A DNA stretch of 64,000 nucleotides from Gamarada debralockiae (lineage: Eukaryota; Ascomycota; Leotiomycetes; Helotiales; Hyphodiscaceae): positions 186,001-250,000 of the forward strand of contig NXFV01000964.1 of the NCBI GenBank assembly GCA_002803225.1, given 5' to 3'. The notes below the pieces were generated by a model. The model was not told where the DNA came from and did not search any database. It saw only the letters and a program-made list of their open reading frames with translations. The translations under genes and the position numbers were made by a program. How positions within the stretch are numbered: the first letter of the stretch is position 1; each line of letters starts with the position of its first letter. Shown here in pieces: positions 1 through 11,400 of the stretch.

Positions 1-3000
1 CACTTGTCTGTGCCATCGCGTATTTGTTTTATGTTCTAACTTTCTTTGATTCTCAAGAAGAATTTTCGAGATATCTGGCCCAGAGACACCAAGTTGTACC
101 CCAGTACCCCGGGGGCCTAGCAGGGATAGAGACACCGGATTTTCTGATCCTCGAGGATTTGCATCCTTAACTGAATCGAATGAGACAGAGCATGCTCCCC
201 TGGCCATAGATCGTCGACTTCAGGGGCCTTCCTGGGCTGCCATCCGTGACGACGCGTTCCTGGATTGAGTGAAAATATTGTCCAGCCACCACCCGTACTC
301 TTCAATTGTGACGGACCTCTGGGTGGCCATGTGCAAAGAGGGCTGAAGATTTGTTTTTGCGATTATTGAGTTGAAGCATATCACATTTCCCAGGAGAGGT
401 GCATTGTGAGAATTCAATTGGCGGACGCAGAACCGTCTCCAGAAAATTCAGAACCCAGCAGCGCGTCACTCTCGCGTTCAATTATATCAACAAATTACGG
501 TTATATAAAGTGCTTAAAGTACTTAACAGGGGGCATCACACCTTTCAGTGGGCTAAGTGGGTGGTTTACGCACGTATTGGGAAAATGGGGTGGCTTCTTT
601 AACCACCTTATGGATATTGCTATCGACCAGGCCCTCTTGCAAAAATTCCCAGCGAGCATCGTGGTCCCCAGCATTTCACAGACCCGCTGCTGCACCCGAG
701 CTTCTTTTGTGATCTTCAGGAAGCGTTCCGCGGATGATGAGGATTCGCTGCTTCTCTTTCGAGCATGTGCATTTTGTGCCTTTCCTTGCACCCATCTGCG
801 ACGACGTGGGAAAGCGAGGCTGCATGTGTGCGGCCCTTCTTGCAGGGTGGCATGCCGCCTGCATACGGGCCGGCCTACTGAGGAGGTTGGATAGTGTTCC
901 TCCGACCGATCGATCTCTTCAGAGTCCTCGCAAATTCGCAAATGCTGAACGATTTATCCGCCAGGAAGCTTTCGCTTCCAATTCATGCAAGAAATCCTTT
1001 TCGGTTGCTGGGAATAACTCCTTCAAGATGCTACCTGGAAACGTACGAAGGTACCTGCCACTTGAGGGTGGAAACAACGTAACAGCTCGGCCCAATTGTA
1101 ACCTACGCAACTGTGCTTCGATAGCTCGTGAGAGCCATGCAAAACGTTCTCAACCCAAAATGATGCAGATCGCCATTTTCGTGACGGCCTCTATCAAGCA
1201 GGCCTTTCTCGAAGACGGTAAAGAACGTTGACCGTTTGACCAACCATCTTCCCGTCGAGTCGCGCTTAAAGGAAAGGTACCGTAGCCATGGGTAGGGTTG
1301 GCTAGGAACACGGCACAGAAAGAGAGGGCATGAAAATGTGGGCAGCGTGATTTCTGTGCACTGCTCCACGTAAAGCACACCGCTAATGGGGCCTCTACAC
1401 GCAGTTGTGCAACGTAGCTTCAATGCACATCAAGTGGGAGCTGCAGAAGCAGCATCATATCAAATCACGCGGATCCTCACGATTCTTTCTACGGTAGCTA
1501 TACTAACTGTTTGTACTTTTGCTGCAAGACGATGAATGCAGCAAGGAGAATTTTTTCACAACGGCGGGTCTGCAGGCATTCGTACCCATTGTTGTACCCT
1601 CCGTATCGATCTTGTACAACCAACAACGATATTCCCGACAGAACGAAAACATCCAAAATTCCCAACAGCCAATTCAGCCTCCATCAAGGACTTCCTATCT
1701 GAGCGATTCATTTCGCATTCGCCTTGCCGCACCAGAGATGACTTCCTTCTCCGGATAGCTTGTGCCTGAATCCCGAGGTGTTTTGTTCGGCCTTCTGTTC
1801 CTGACCCTTCTCCGGCCAGCAGGACGACCTTATCGTCACCTACCCCCTCTCCACATCGGTGGGAATCCTAAACAGGCACATTTCTTAGAGTTTCCTAGAA
1901 GGTTCCTTTTCGGAAGAGACTAACAGGGATCTCAAATGGTAAATCATTATACTGTGATGGTGCCCGAACCTGGGTTTCCCTCCAATTGACCAACCAAAGC
2001 CCCTAACTGATCCCTAAACACTCCGCTTCTCCCCGTCGCAGCTTCGCCTCATCAAACCACAACGCTTCGCTTGGCTGTTCCTTGCCAATTTATTCTGCTC
2101 AACAGCCCCACTGCCCCATGGAGGACGCACATCTCTGCACCTTGTCATACAAGGGTTTGGTTCGTCAAGCCGGACGACAACCCTCGCCATCACTTTGGTG
2201 CCTTCAGGAACATGAGGATTCACCCGGCATCTGGAAACCGTCTGGATTGGTCAAGCACGGCCAAAGCGGGGACGAAGAGAAGGGCTAGGCGCACAGTTCA
2301 TGGTGGAATCAATGCTTGAAAGCAATCTCAAATTTTGGTCTGCCTATCAGCGATCCCAAAATGTTGCTGTTATTATTATTTCCTCCCTTGCCATTGTAGA
2401 TATCCTCACTTCTCACGCCAGCACACGACGATATTTGTGGCAGATCTCATACACAGCCAAACGTCGACCGTCAGCCTCTTCCGCACCTCGAGCACAACTT
2501 GTACAAGCGGGAAGAAAATATCTATTCGCCTATAGTTCCTGCTTCCGTTGTTGCATGAAGGGCGGCTTACTTTTCTGCATCTCCCAGGAGAGCTCGAGAA
2601 CTATTGCAGCAGCATTCTTAAGGAAAGAAGCACCGCAGATACATGCCATCACCCGACCCCGCCGGCCTACCTTCAGCACTCGCCAATTGCAGTTTTGACA
2701 ACCTGCAACGCTTTGTCTTTTATAGCATGCCAGATTGATATTGAAACCAAAATCTCCGATTTGAGGTATGTCAAATCTGTTTAGAAACTCCACTATCATT
2801 CGGTGTCGTCCTCCCGATACGAGGATGGGATGCCGTCTTCGCGTCTGCATTACCTGAAGCGCGAATGCTGGCTCCCAGCCCTATATCAGGACGCCATTTT
2901 TCTTATTGATAAGCTGTCAAACATTTTTTTTCGATCCGAACCCTTGTTATATGAGATCTTGTATAGATGGGAGTTGCTGATCCGAATCTCTCCAGCCGAA

Positions 3001-3327
3001 CGCCTTTTGTCCTTCCATACCAGTCCTTCCGAGTCCGTACTTCGAACACCTGTACAAATCTCGAATTTTGAAAAGCGTCAACTTCGTCATTTCTAAAAAT
3101 TCCAAAAGTTCAAAGTCTTCAGCTGGCTCCGGCGTGTTCCAAAATAGGCTGCCAATCCAAAATTAAGAGTCTTATGAGCCGGCACACGACATTTCATAGG
3201 CTCAATTTTCGCGCAATATATTTCCGCCCAGGTTTCCCCTGTGCTCCGCATAATCAATACATAACTTCCCAGTCCCTACCATAATCAGTCTATTCGCGTC
3301 CGGCCAACTGTCACTCCTGCAATCACA
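1..3327. other. Spacer without a recognisable gene
   Basis: Several open frames of 60-165 codons exist on both strands, but none has a recognisable domain, a codon pattern like the real genes here, or a coherent splice structure. The last 150 bases before 3328 are probably the promoter and leader of the following gene. I see no repeat structure here. Confidence 0.5.
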
Positions 3328-5871
3328 ATGTTCAGTTTTGGGTCAGTCTATACTGTGGTGGAAGTAAGAAAGTCGCCCAAAAAAGATACTTCCTCACCTG
3401 CATCTAAAGAAACTTCACCACCGCCGGATTCTCTGCAGCCTGCTATAGATGGACCGCCGTCACCAGAACGGATACGAGCGTATACGGAGCAGATGAAGAG
3501 GAGCTCGATATTTGGAAACAATTCTAGGACCAACACTCTCTCTTCCGCGACGTCGTCCTTTCGTTCACGCGAATCTGATACTGTGAGTTTGTCTCGCAAG
3601 TCTTCAAACAGATCGAATGCCAGCAGCATGCCGTCGCGAGGTGAAAGGCCGGAAAGCGTACAGATATTTGGAAAGAGTATATTTTCGAGAGCGGGAAGGA
3701 AAGCACGGAGAGAGGGCAACTCGTTAGCCAACTCGGCATCGTCATTCCTTGGAGAGAAAGGAAGTGAAGAAAGAGTATGGGCGAGGGAGAATTACTATGG
3801 CAAGGACGGGGATTCTCGAAAGAGACACTTGATCTCTGGGCCATACAACTTCCAACATGTTACACATACTCGGCCAGATCATGTATCGAAGTTGGAAAAC
3901 GCTAGCCGAATGGAATTGGTGTCCGAGTTCTCAGCAATTCGAGCATCTCAAGTACCGACGAATGGGGAGTTGAAAGGAATCAGGACACAAGATTTGCACT
4001 TCGAGAACTTCTCATCGGAAGCATTGAATGCTCCAACTGCGGAGGACTGGAGACCTCAGACAAGCCCATCGAAGGAAAGAGGGGTATTGCGCAAGTCCGT
4101 CAGCCCACCGCAACCTCAACGTTACATGAACTATGCAAAGTCGGTTGATAATTTAAGGTCACCGCCACCTCGACCACCCCGCTCTCCTTTATCCCCCACC
4201 TGTCCGGTTGCATTGCCCGCTAGGACCTCGTCCCGAACGGCCTCAGTTCTCGTCGACACATTCGATCCCCTAGCGACAACGACTGTCGAGCGACCACCCC
4301 CTATGAACGGCGGCTTTAGACGACCTGCACCTTTTAGCATTCCACCTCAGTCGCCGCCATCACCTTCATGGAGAGAGCAACAGCAAGAACATTTCTCTGA
4401 TCGACCAATGTCACATGCTATGACCACACCTGGCGATGAAGCATGGCCATTGACTGCGACTGCTGCAAATTTTGGTGAACTTGCTGACGTCCAAGAAGAA
4501 GAGGAGGATTACCCTGGATCGCGACGATCTAGGATATCCACCACGAGTGCTGAATTGAGAGCGTCGCAGTCGGTCCCCGCTCTTCGATTGAGGTCATATG
4601 ACCAAGCAACTGAGAGGCCCGAGACTCGCATGTCGACGACACTCGGACGAAGTCCTTCAAACGGTACCATGACTGCGCAGAAGTCGCCACAAACGCCCAG
4701 ATTCAGTTTCAGCGATGACTGGGAGAAGGATGTCGATTACTGTTACGAACATGAGTTGGAAGCTGATTGCGACTACCAATGGGATCGATACTCGATAGGG
4801 GACAATGGCGCCACCGTTGAGGCTCCACCGACATCTGTGGAAGAGCCAGCACTTGACCTCCATCTTGAAGATGACCATCGCTCTGTGTACCATGGTCGCT
4901 TCCGACCTTCGCTTCTTGTACCCTCGGCCTACGATGTACCAGAATTGTCACCAATGTCCAACGCGTCCACGACCTCGGATCCACGTACACCATCCAACTT
5001 CCTCCGTCCAGGTCACGCTCGTTCGCCATCCCATGCCTCATCATTCAAAGAGTCACATGGTTTCAACCTCTCACCATCACTCCTCATCCCATCCGACTTC
5101 CAATCACAAATAGAGCAAGATGCCCTATACGACGAGCATTTCAGGAACCACACCACTTCAGCATCAATCTTCGTGCATGAGCCGTACAACCACCCCATCT
5201 CCCCCGTCGATGAAAGCACTTCTAGCACAGCGTCTTACCGCTCATCCAACTTCTCACGCGGCTCAGCTCGCAGCTCATCAAGCACCCGTATTTCTGGCGC
5301 TCATTCAAGAGCTAGCCAAGATTCCGTCCTGCTGTTGAGCAAAGCAGCGAGCGTAAGCCAAGCCCACCGAAGTATCGGCTCTGCATCCTCACTCCCGGAC
5401 TTGATTCCTTCTAGCATCCGCCGCTCCGAACAAATGCAAGACATGGACCTCACCGCTAGCCTCGGCTCCTTGAACATTGCAGAAGGCGACGAAGTCGTCC
5501 AAGCCGCGCCAGTGCCTGAGATCGCCGGCCTATCAAATGAACTTTCATCCTTACAGCATCACCGCAACAAGAGCCTTGTCTTGGAACAAGGGGTGCGGAA
5601 GGGGGTCAACCATTTTGCGCCTCCTCCAGCCGCCGTGCAAGAAGTTGAGAAGCATATTAACCTCAGCCCAGTTGTTGAGTCGCTTGTTGATTCTCCTAGA
5701 GAGAATCCAGTGGGATTGGCGCAGGCTCATGAGAGAAAGGTTTCGGCGCCGGTGCTGAGTCGGACGGTTAAGGAATTTAAGGGACGCGCGAGAGCGGCGA
5801 CTTCGGCTGGGAATGGGTCGGTGGTTGGTGGGAAGAAAAGAGGGAGTTATATGCTGTTCCCGCAAGTTTGA
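3328..5871 (+). CDS. Large disordered protein with a CRIB-like motif
   Basis: Single-exon gene of 847 aa. The protein is rich in Ser, Pro and Arg, with no membrane segment or catalytic domain, and looks mostly disordered. Residues 169-180 read ISGPYNFQHVTH, which fits the CRIB (p21-Rho-binding) consensus ISxPxxFxHxxH found in effectors of Cdc42/Rac GTPases. A proline-rich PxxP block follows (PPPRPPRSPLSP, near residue 275), which could bind SH3 domains. Short acidic patches (QEEEEDYPGSRR) and the conserved-looking C-terminus SYMLFPQV complete it. I infer a scaffold in Rho-type GTPase signalling or cell polarity. The motif is seen in the sequence; GTPase binding is not proven. The long intact frame and codon use make the gene itself secure. 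The next gene lies 0.9 kb downstream on the same strand. Confidence 0.85.
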   Translation: MFSFGSVYTVVEVRKSPKKDTSSPASKETSPPPDSLQPAIDGPPSPERIRAYTEQMKRSSIFGNNSRTNTLSSATSSFRSRESDTVSLSRKSSNRSNASSMPSRGERPESVQIFGKSIFSRAGRKARREGNSLANSASSFLGEKGSEERVWARENYYGKDGDSRKRHLISGPYNFQHVTHTRPDHVSKLENASRMELVSEFSAIRASQVPTNGELKGIRTQDLHFENFSSEALNAPTAEDWRPQTSPSKERGVLRKSVSPPQPQRYMNYAKSVDNLRSPPPRPPRSPLSPTCPVALPARTSSRTASVLVDTFDPLATTTVERPPPMNGGFRRPAPFSIPPQSPPSPSWREQQQEHFSDRPMSHAMTTPGDEAWPLTATAANFGELADVQEEEEDYPGSRRSRISTTSAELRASQSVPALRLRSYDQATERPETRMSTTLGRSPSNGTMTAQKSPQTPRFSFSDDWEKDVDYCYEHELEADCDYQWDRYSIGDNGATVEAPPTSVEEPALDLHLEDDHRSVYHGRFRPSLLVPSAYDVPELSPMSNASTTSDPRTPSNFLRPGHARSPSHASSFKESHGFNLSPSLLIPSDFQSQIEQDALYDEHFRNHTTSASIFVHEPYNHPISPVDESTSSTASYRSSNFSRGSARSSSSTRISGAHSRASQDSVLLLSKAASVSQAHRSIGSASSLPDLIPSSIRRSEQMQDMDLTASLGSLNIAEGDEVVQAAPVPEIAGLSNELSSLQHHRNKSLVLEQGVRKGVNHFAPPPAAVQEVEKHINLSPVVESLVDSPRENPVGLAQAHERKVSAPVLSRTVKEFKGRARAATSAGNGSVVGGKKRGSYMLFPQV

Positions 5872-6777
5872 GGACTAGTTTCTACCGGATCGAAATTTCA
5901 TTGATTTGCGGACGAGAGGAGAACGAACGATTGTGGCGGTGCGCGCTGGCCACGCAAGCAAGAAAAATGCGACAAGGACCAAATAGAGATATAAATCTGG
6001 CTGGCGGATTTCTGGACGAGTGCTACGATGTTATGGATTTCCTTTGTTTTGGGTTTCACTCTCTCTGGATACAGGACTTCACGGCGGCATTTGAGCGAGC
6101 GGGCAAGCTCTGTACGATTATTCTTACGGTCGCTTTGTTTAACATTTGGTGTGGTGCATTGGCATTTTGGCCAGGCTGGGCCTGGGGTTTTCTGGAAAAT
6201 GGATTTAGTGGGTTGAACCAACGTAAGGAGATGGAAGGATCATGGAAATTGGAAGGGTGGGCATGTGAACGGCATGTATGGATGACGAACACGCATGGTG
6301 GGAAAGGGCATGTAGGGGACGGATGTACGGATGATATAGAAAATGGCATAGGATGGGAGGGAGGGGAGCATACTTAGCTTCTATTGGTGGTGGCTAGGGA
6401 GCCTGATTGTATCATGTTTTGGCGCTGTAGAAACACGGAGGAATTAGTGATTGCAAATAAAGGAGCTTCATTACATGCGTTATCCTTCAACTTAGGATTC
6501 TTGAAATGGTCCACATCATTACATTGTGTCGTCATTCGCCCTAACTTGGGGATTTTTCAGACGACTCCGTAGACAAGTGCAAGATGGCAGCCTTGTCCTT
6601 CAAGAGAGGTCCACGGTCTTATTTTAGATCAAAGTACTGACAGGTACGGAAAAGTTCTTGCAGAAACCTTTAAGCCTTAAATTCTAGGCACCCACAAATG
6701 ACGTTCCCCACCTTCTCCAACTCCCAGATTCATAAATGTGTTACCAGGTCCCGTCAGAAGACAAGGCAAAGCTGTAA
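5872..6777. other. 3' UTR and intergenic spacer
   Basis: A 169-codon open frame runs through 5868-6377, but it begins at TTG overlapping the preceding stop codon and shows no domain, so I read it as 3' UTR. The final 100 bases before 6778 would be the leader of the aminopeptidase gene. An in-frame TAA sits immediately before the ATG at 6778. Confidence 0.5.
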
Positions 6778-8467
6778 ATGTTTGCAAAACCTACAGCAGT
6801 CCTTCGATTTAGCTGTACAATCACAACAAGAACCTTCATCAGAACGTACACTGCAACCAAACCCTTCAAAATGCCACCCAAACACCAGACGACCGCTGAG
6901 GCCAAAGCACATGACTTCCTCGATTTCGTGAATGCTTCCCCAACTCGTACGTCCCCTTCCTCCCAAGCCTCATATCGACCTGCTAATTAGCTCTACAGCA
7001 TACCACGCCATCCACTCCGCCATCCAACGCCTCACCAAAGCCGGCTTTCACGAGATCAGAGAGCGCGACAGCTGGTCCTCCACCCTCCAACCCGGCGGGA
7101 AATACTACCTCACCCGCAATGGCTCCTCCATCGTCGCATTCGGAATTGGCAAGAAATGGAAACCAGGAAACCCCATCGCGATGATCGGCTCGCACACCGA
7201 CTCCTGCACCCTTCGTCTAAAACCCGTGTCCAAGAAAACAGGATCGGGATTCATGCAAGTTGGAGTGGAGACATATGGAGGAGGCATTTGGCATACATGG
7301 TTTGATAGGGATCTGAGCATTGCGGGACGAGCCATGGTCAAGGATGGAGATGGCAATTATGTGCAGAAGTTGGTTAAGGTTGAGAGGCCGATTTTGAGGA
7401 TCCCGACGTTGGCTATTCATTTGGATCGTAGTACGACCTTTGAGCCGAATAAGGAGACGGAATTGTTTCCTATTGCTGGGCTGGTTGAGGCGGAGTTGAA
7501 TAGATCTGGCAAGGGGTTTAAGGATGAGAAGATCTCTGAGCTAGAGAAGGACGAAGGAGAGAAGGAGTTCCGCCCACTCAAGGTCTTGTCCGATAGACAT
7601 CACCCGTACGTCGTCGAGATCATCGCAGAACACGCTGGGGTGGAAGTTGAAGATGTTGTCGATTTCGAGATGGTTCTCTACGACACACAGAAATCCTGTC
7701 TTGGAGGCATGAACAACGAACTCATCTTCTCCGCCCGTCTCGATAATCTAGGGATGACATACTGCGCCATTGAAGGCCTCATTGAATCCGTATCCTCTCC
7801 CTCGGCACTCGAAGACGAATCCTCAATCCGTCTCGTTACATGCTTTGACCACGAGGAGATTGGAAGCAAGACCGCGCACGGCGCTGCTTCAAATCTCCTT
7901 CCCGCCGTTTTGAGACGTCTTTCAGTCCTACCAGCCCACCACGACTCCTTATCAGACAACTCCTATGACAAAATCCGAGAAACAGATCTCGACATCGCAA
8001 CAGCCTACGAACAGACACTCTCAACCTCCTTCCTCGTCTCAGCTGATATGGCGCACTCTGTCCACCCCAACTACACACATAAATACGAGGCCGATCACCG
8101 CCCCGAAATGAACAAAGGAACCGTCATAAAAATCAACGCCAACCAACGTTACGCCACAAACTCGCCCGGTATCGTCCTGTTGCAAGAAGTCGCACGCAGA
8201 GCCAAGCCCAGCCGCGACTCTACGACCTCTGCTGGTGTACCGCTGCAGCTATTTGTTGTGAGAAATGATACAAGCTGTGGAAGTACGATTGGACCGATGC
8301 TCTCTGCGGCATTGGGAACGAGGACAATTGATGTGGGGAATGCGCAGTTGAGTATGCATAGTATTCGGGAGACTGGTGGGACATATGATGTTGAGCATGG
8401 GGTTAGGTTGTTTGAGAGCTTTTATCAGCATTTCTCTGAGCTAGAGTCTAAGATCTTAGTCGATTAG
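6778..8467 (+). CDS. Aspartyl aminopeptidase, M18 family
   Basis: Two exons, 6778-6946 and 6999-8467, with a 52-nt intron (branch site GCTAAT) give 545 aa. M18 metallopeptidases are dizinc enzymes that remove N-terminal Asp or Glu from peptides. The family motifs are all present: IGSHTDSC (zinc His; most homologues have HTDSP), the VETYGGGIW...FDRDL block, SARLDN, DHEEIGS with the catalytic and ligand Glu residues, SADMAHSVHPN, and MHSIRE with the last His ligand. The C-terminus ends LVD, as in homologues. The usual start is the ATG at 6871 (MPPKHQTT, 514 aa). An in-frame ATG at 6778 adds 31 residues with no acidic residue and many R, K, T and S, resembling a mitochondrial presequence. The start is therefore the main uncertainty; the family assignment is firm. 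Confidence 0.95.
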
Positions 8468-11400
8468 ACACGACGTTTTGTTATTTACATATCAAATAGC
8501 GAAATTGAATGAAGATTCGAGATCCAGATAAAGCCCGTATCTGGATTTTTATTTATGCTCTACTACTTGTTTGATCGTTCAATTCATTCTCCGGGCAAGA
8601 TGTCCAGAAACTGCTTGATATCAGACTTGATTTCCATCTACCGCAGCCACCATTTCAAAGTTCATAACTTGAAGATCACGGCAATTGTTGAGATGCTTTC
8701 GTATCATACATAGGGCCTGTCGGGTGAACAGTTGGCAACCGGCCGGCGCAGGATCCATTGTGCCGACCAGAGCCAGTTCTTAATCGTTCAAAAGATTTGA
8801 ACGATTGGGATCAAGCAAAATAGATTAAGCTGAACAGAGCCAGAATTAGCACTAGTCTCTCAATCGTTTCAAAAGCTCTGAACGATGGTGATCGCCAGCA
8901 GTTGCTAGTATCAAAAATCTGTGCCGCTGATAGTCGAAGACGCCGCTGCTAGGAAGGAGGACTACAACGTTGAGGCTTCGCGTAAGTCAGTGGCTCGAGC
9001 TGGGCCTCGGACAGGAAAGGTTGCCGGAGAACCTTGAGATTGTCTGACCTTCTGTAGTGCTTATTTTTGCACCCTGATGGTAGCCGTCGCTGTGTATGGT
9101 ATACATATTTGACGATTCATTTGCAGGGTTACAGCTTTACTAGAGTGGACTCAGTGGTCGAAGTCTCCCGCTCTTCCAAGAAGATCTTTAAGGAATAGGA
9201 AATTCGTTACATATAGCGCTAAACAATCTACGCTCAACTCCTTGCAATTACCTACTCCCCTCGAGGATCAAAGACAAGACCTGACTTAGCATACTTGATA
9301 AGAGTAGTATAGATGTGACCAGAGTCTAGTGCTTGAAACAATCAAATGAATCACTTAAGTCTGCCATTTGATCACGGTGTAGAGTCGTGATTGTGAAGAG
9401 ATGTGGACAACTCCTGACTCCTCTTATAGAGCAATTGTCATGAGGGGGGTTAGTTTGTGTTGATGAGGAGAGATCCTCTTCCTAGTTTACCCAAATTCTT
9501 GTGGAGTGAAGCTAGTATCATGCGTGTCTGACTTTGGCCCCATTCCCAAGTCAAGTATCGCGCTCCGCTCCCAGTCTTTGAATCACCGGAACTCCTTTCA
9601 TTCGGCCTTTGATTCTTAATAACTTGGTTCAATTGCTTATCCAAATTTTTGTTTCCGAGCCCAACCTCGTCAGCTCGGTGTCCATTTTCGTGGACTTGGA
9701 CTCATAATAAGTGTCTTTGGGTTCGACAGTATGTAACTTTCATCGCGTGGTATCGTTATTATATCGGGAATAAAAGTACAGCAATCCCAGCCCCGACTAA
9801 GCGTGTTCCGAGAGTTGGGCGGAAAAAGAATTTCACTGCTCCCCAGAGAGGCATTTTCCGTTTCTCGATTTTGATGGGACTCCAGAAAGGTCAGGATGAA
9901 GTTTGAGACGGTGAATGGAAGCCAGTGAAATCGATATTTGTTTGAAGTACTGTTGAGTAGAGGGCGGCCGCCGCTGGAATAGAGAGTCAAGATTATATTA
10001 AAAGATTTCTTAGAAAGTCCAATCTTTTGAAAGCGCCATTGACCTTTGGTCTCATTACGACCCCTGAGATATTGTATTGTTCCTACTGTTCAGGCCACAC
10101 TTAGCTTGTCCAAAGGAACACTTAAATTTTTCCGAATGCAAATTAAGGCAGAGTACAAGGGTAAATGTCAATTGCAGCCAACTTTATTCCCTCTTTGGGC
10201 TACGCTCACGCTTGTTCATAGCCTCCCTGCTTGGTCCTTTGCTTCCTCCGACTCTATCCACGCCCTCTCCATCCCTCTGCGATCTCACTTCCTGCTCTTC
10301 CCGCTTTGCCTTTTCAATCAAAGTTCTCATCCCAAGCAATTGAACTTTGCGTGGATATTACTCTGCGACCTTGTAAGGTGGTGAACCTTTCGGCGAGGTC
10401 CTTTTATGAGAATTCTGCGCCATAAAAAGACGGCGGTGAATCCCACACCGGCCACAAGAGTACAGAGGTGACCGAGGACTGGGTGGTGGTTAAGGCTGAA
10501 AGCTGACTTTAGGCGCTGGATTGCCATTTTCTTTGTCGTCTTGAGTTTGATTTGGCCTGAAGTTGTGAGGGATGATTTCGCAGACCAATATGTTCAGAAG
10601 GGATGGCGAGAGTTGTGAAACTGGGAATTGAAAGATCGTATCTTTGAATGGTGAGATTTGAATGCTGGATCAAGATCTTAAGTAAGTAGAAATTTAATGG
10701 GCGCGATTGCAACTCGGACTGAAGGGGGCGAATGACACGTGATCACTGGCCCAAGTCGGTATCAAGGTATTCTTACTCTGAAGACTCTGTAACTATACAA
10801 AACTAGTCTGAGACGAGCACTACTATCCCACTTGAAATTTTAAGCCAGAAAGAAAATAATTTCAGTCGCTCTAATTGAATCTCAAGCCTCCATTTACTAG
10901 CGCCAACTAGAAAGCATCCATCACGATGCCTACTGCACCCGGCAATTTGATAACTTAACTTGAGAAGTGCAGGCCGAACCGAGAAACCCGGTATTTGGAA
11001 AGGATTTCTTCAAGCGTCTTTGTGATATTAGGGGCGGATGTTTTGAGGGGAGAAGGGGCTCAACCTGGAAGTAGCTGCTGGCCACTACCCTTGAACGCAG
11101 TATCCCCAACTTGGACGCTCGACATTGACGGACATTCTCTCTTGCGTAATTCGAAATTTGAAGAACGATTTACTCTCCTCACACAATCGCAAACGGGAAA
11201 TTGATCCATTCAAGTACGCTTCGCGTCACCAAAATTGCCTTCGCAGCCTCCACTCTTCCAAAACCATTCCTGTGAGTCCCCTACAGAGGGCCACGACGAC
11301 AATGCCGAAGTTAACTTCACACTCACGCCCACATATCCACTCGATTATTACGTTCTTCGTATCCATCTTTCTCTGTTTTAAGATCATAATTTGTTGAAAA

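Noticed and set aside
399..1423. Several overlapping frames of 100-165 codons on both strands
   Set aside because: There is no domain, no coherent splicing, and they overlap in conflicting frames; chance ORFs in non-coding DNA.
4709..5865. Minus-strand and alternate-frame ORFs inside the CRIB-motif gene
   Set aside because: Shadows of a long, clearly coding plus-strand frame.
5868..6377. 169-codon open frame overlapping the stop of the CRIB-motif gene
   Set aside because: It starts at TTG, has no domain, and lies where the 3' UTR is expected.
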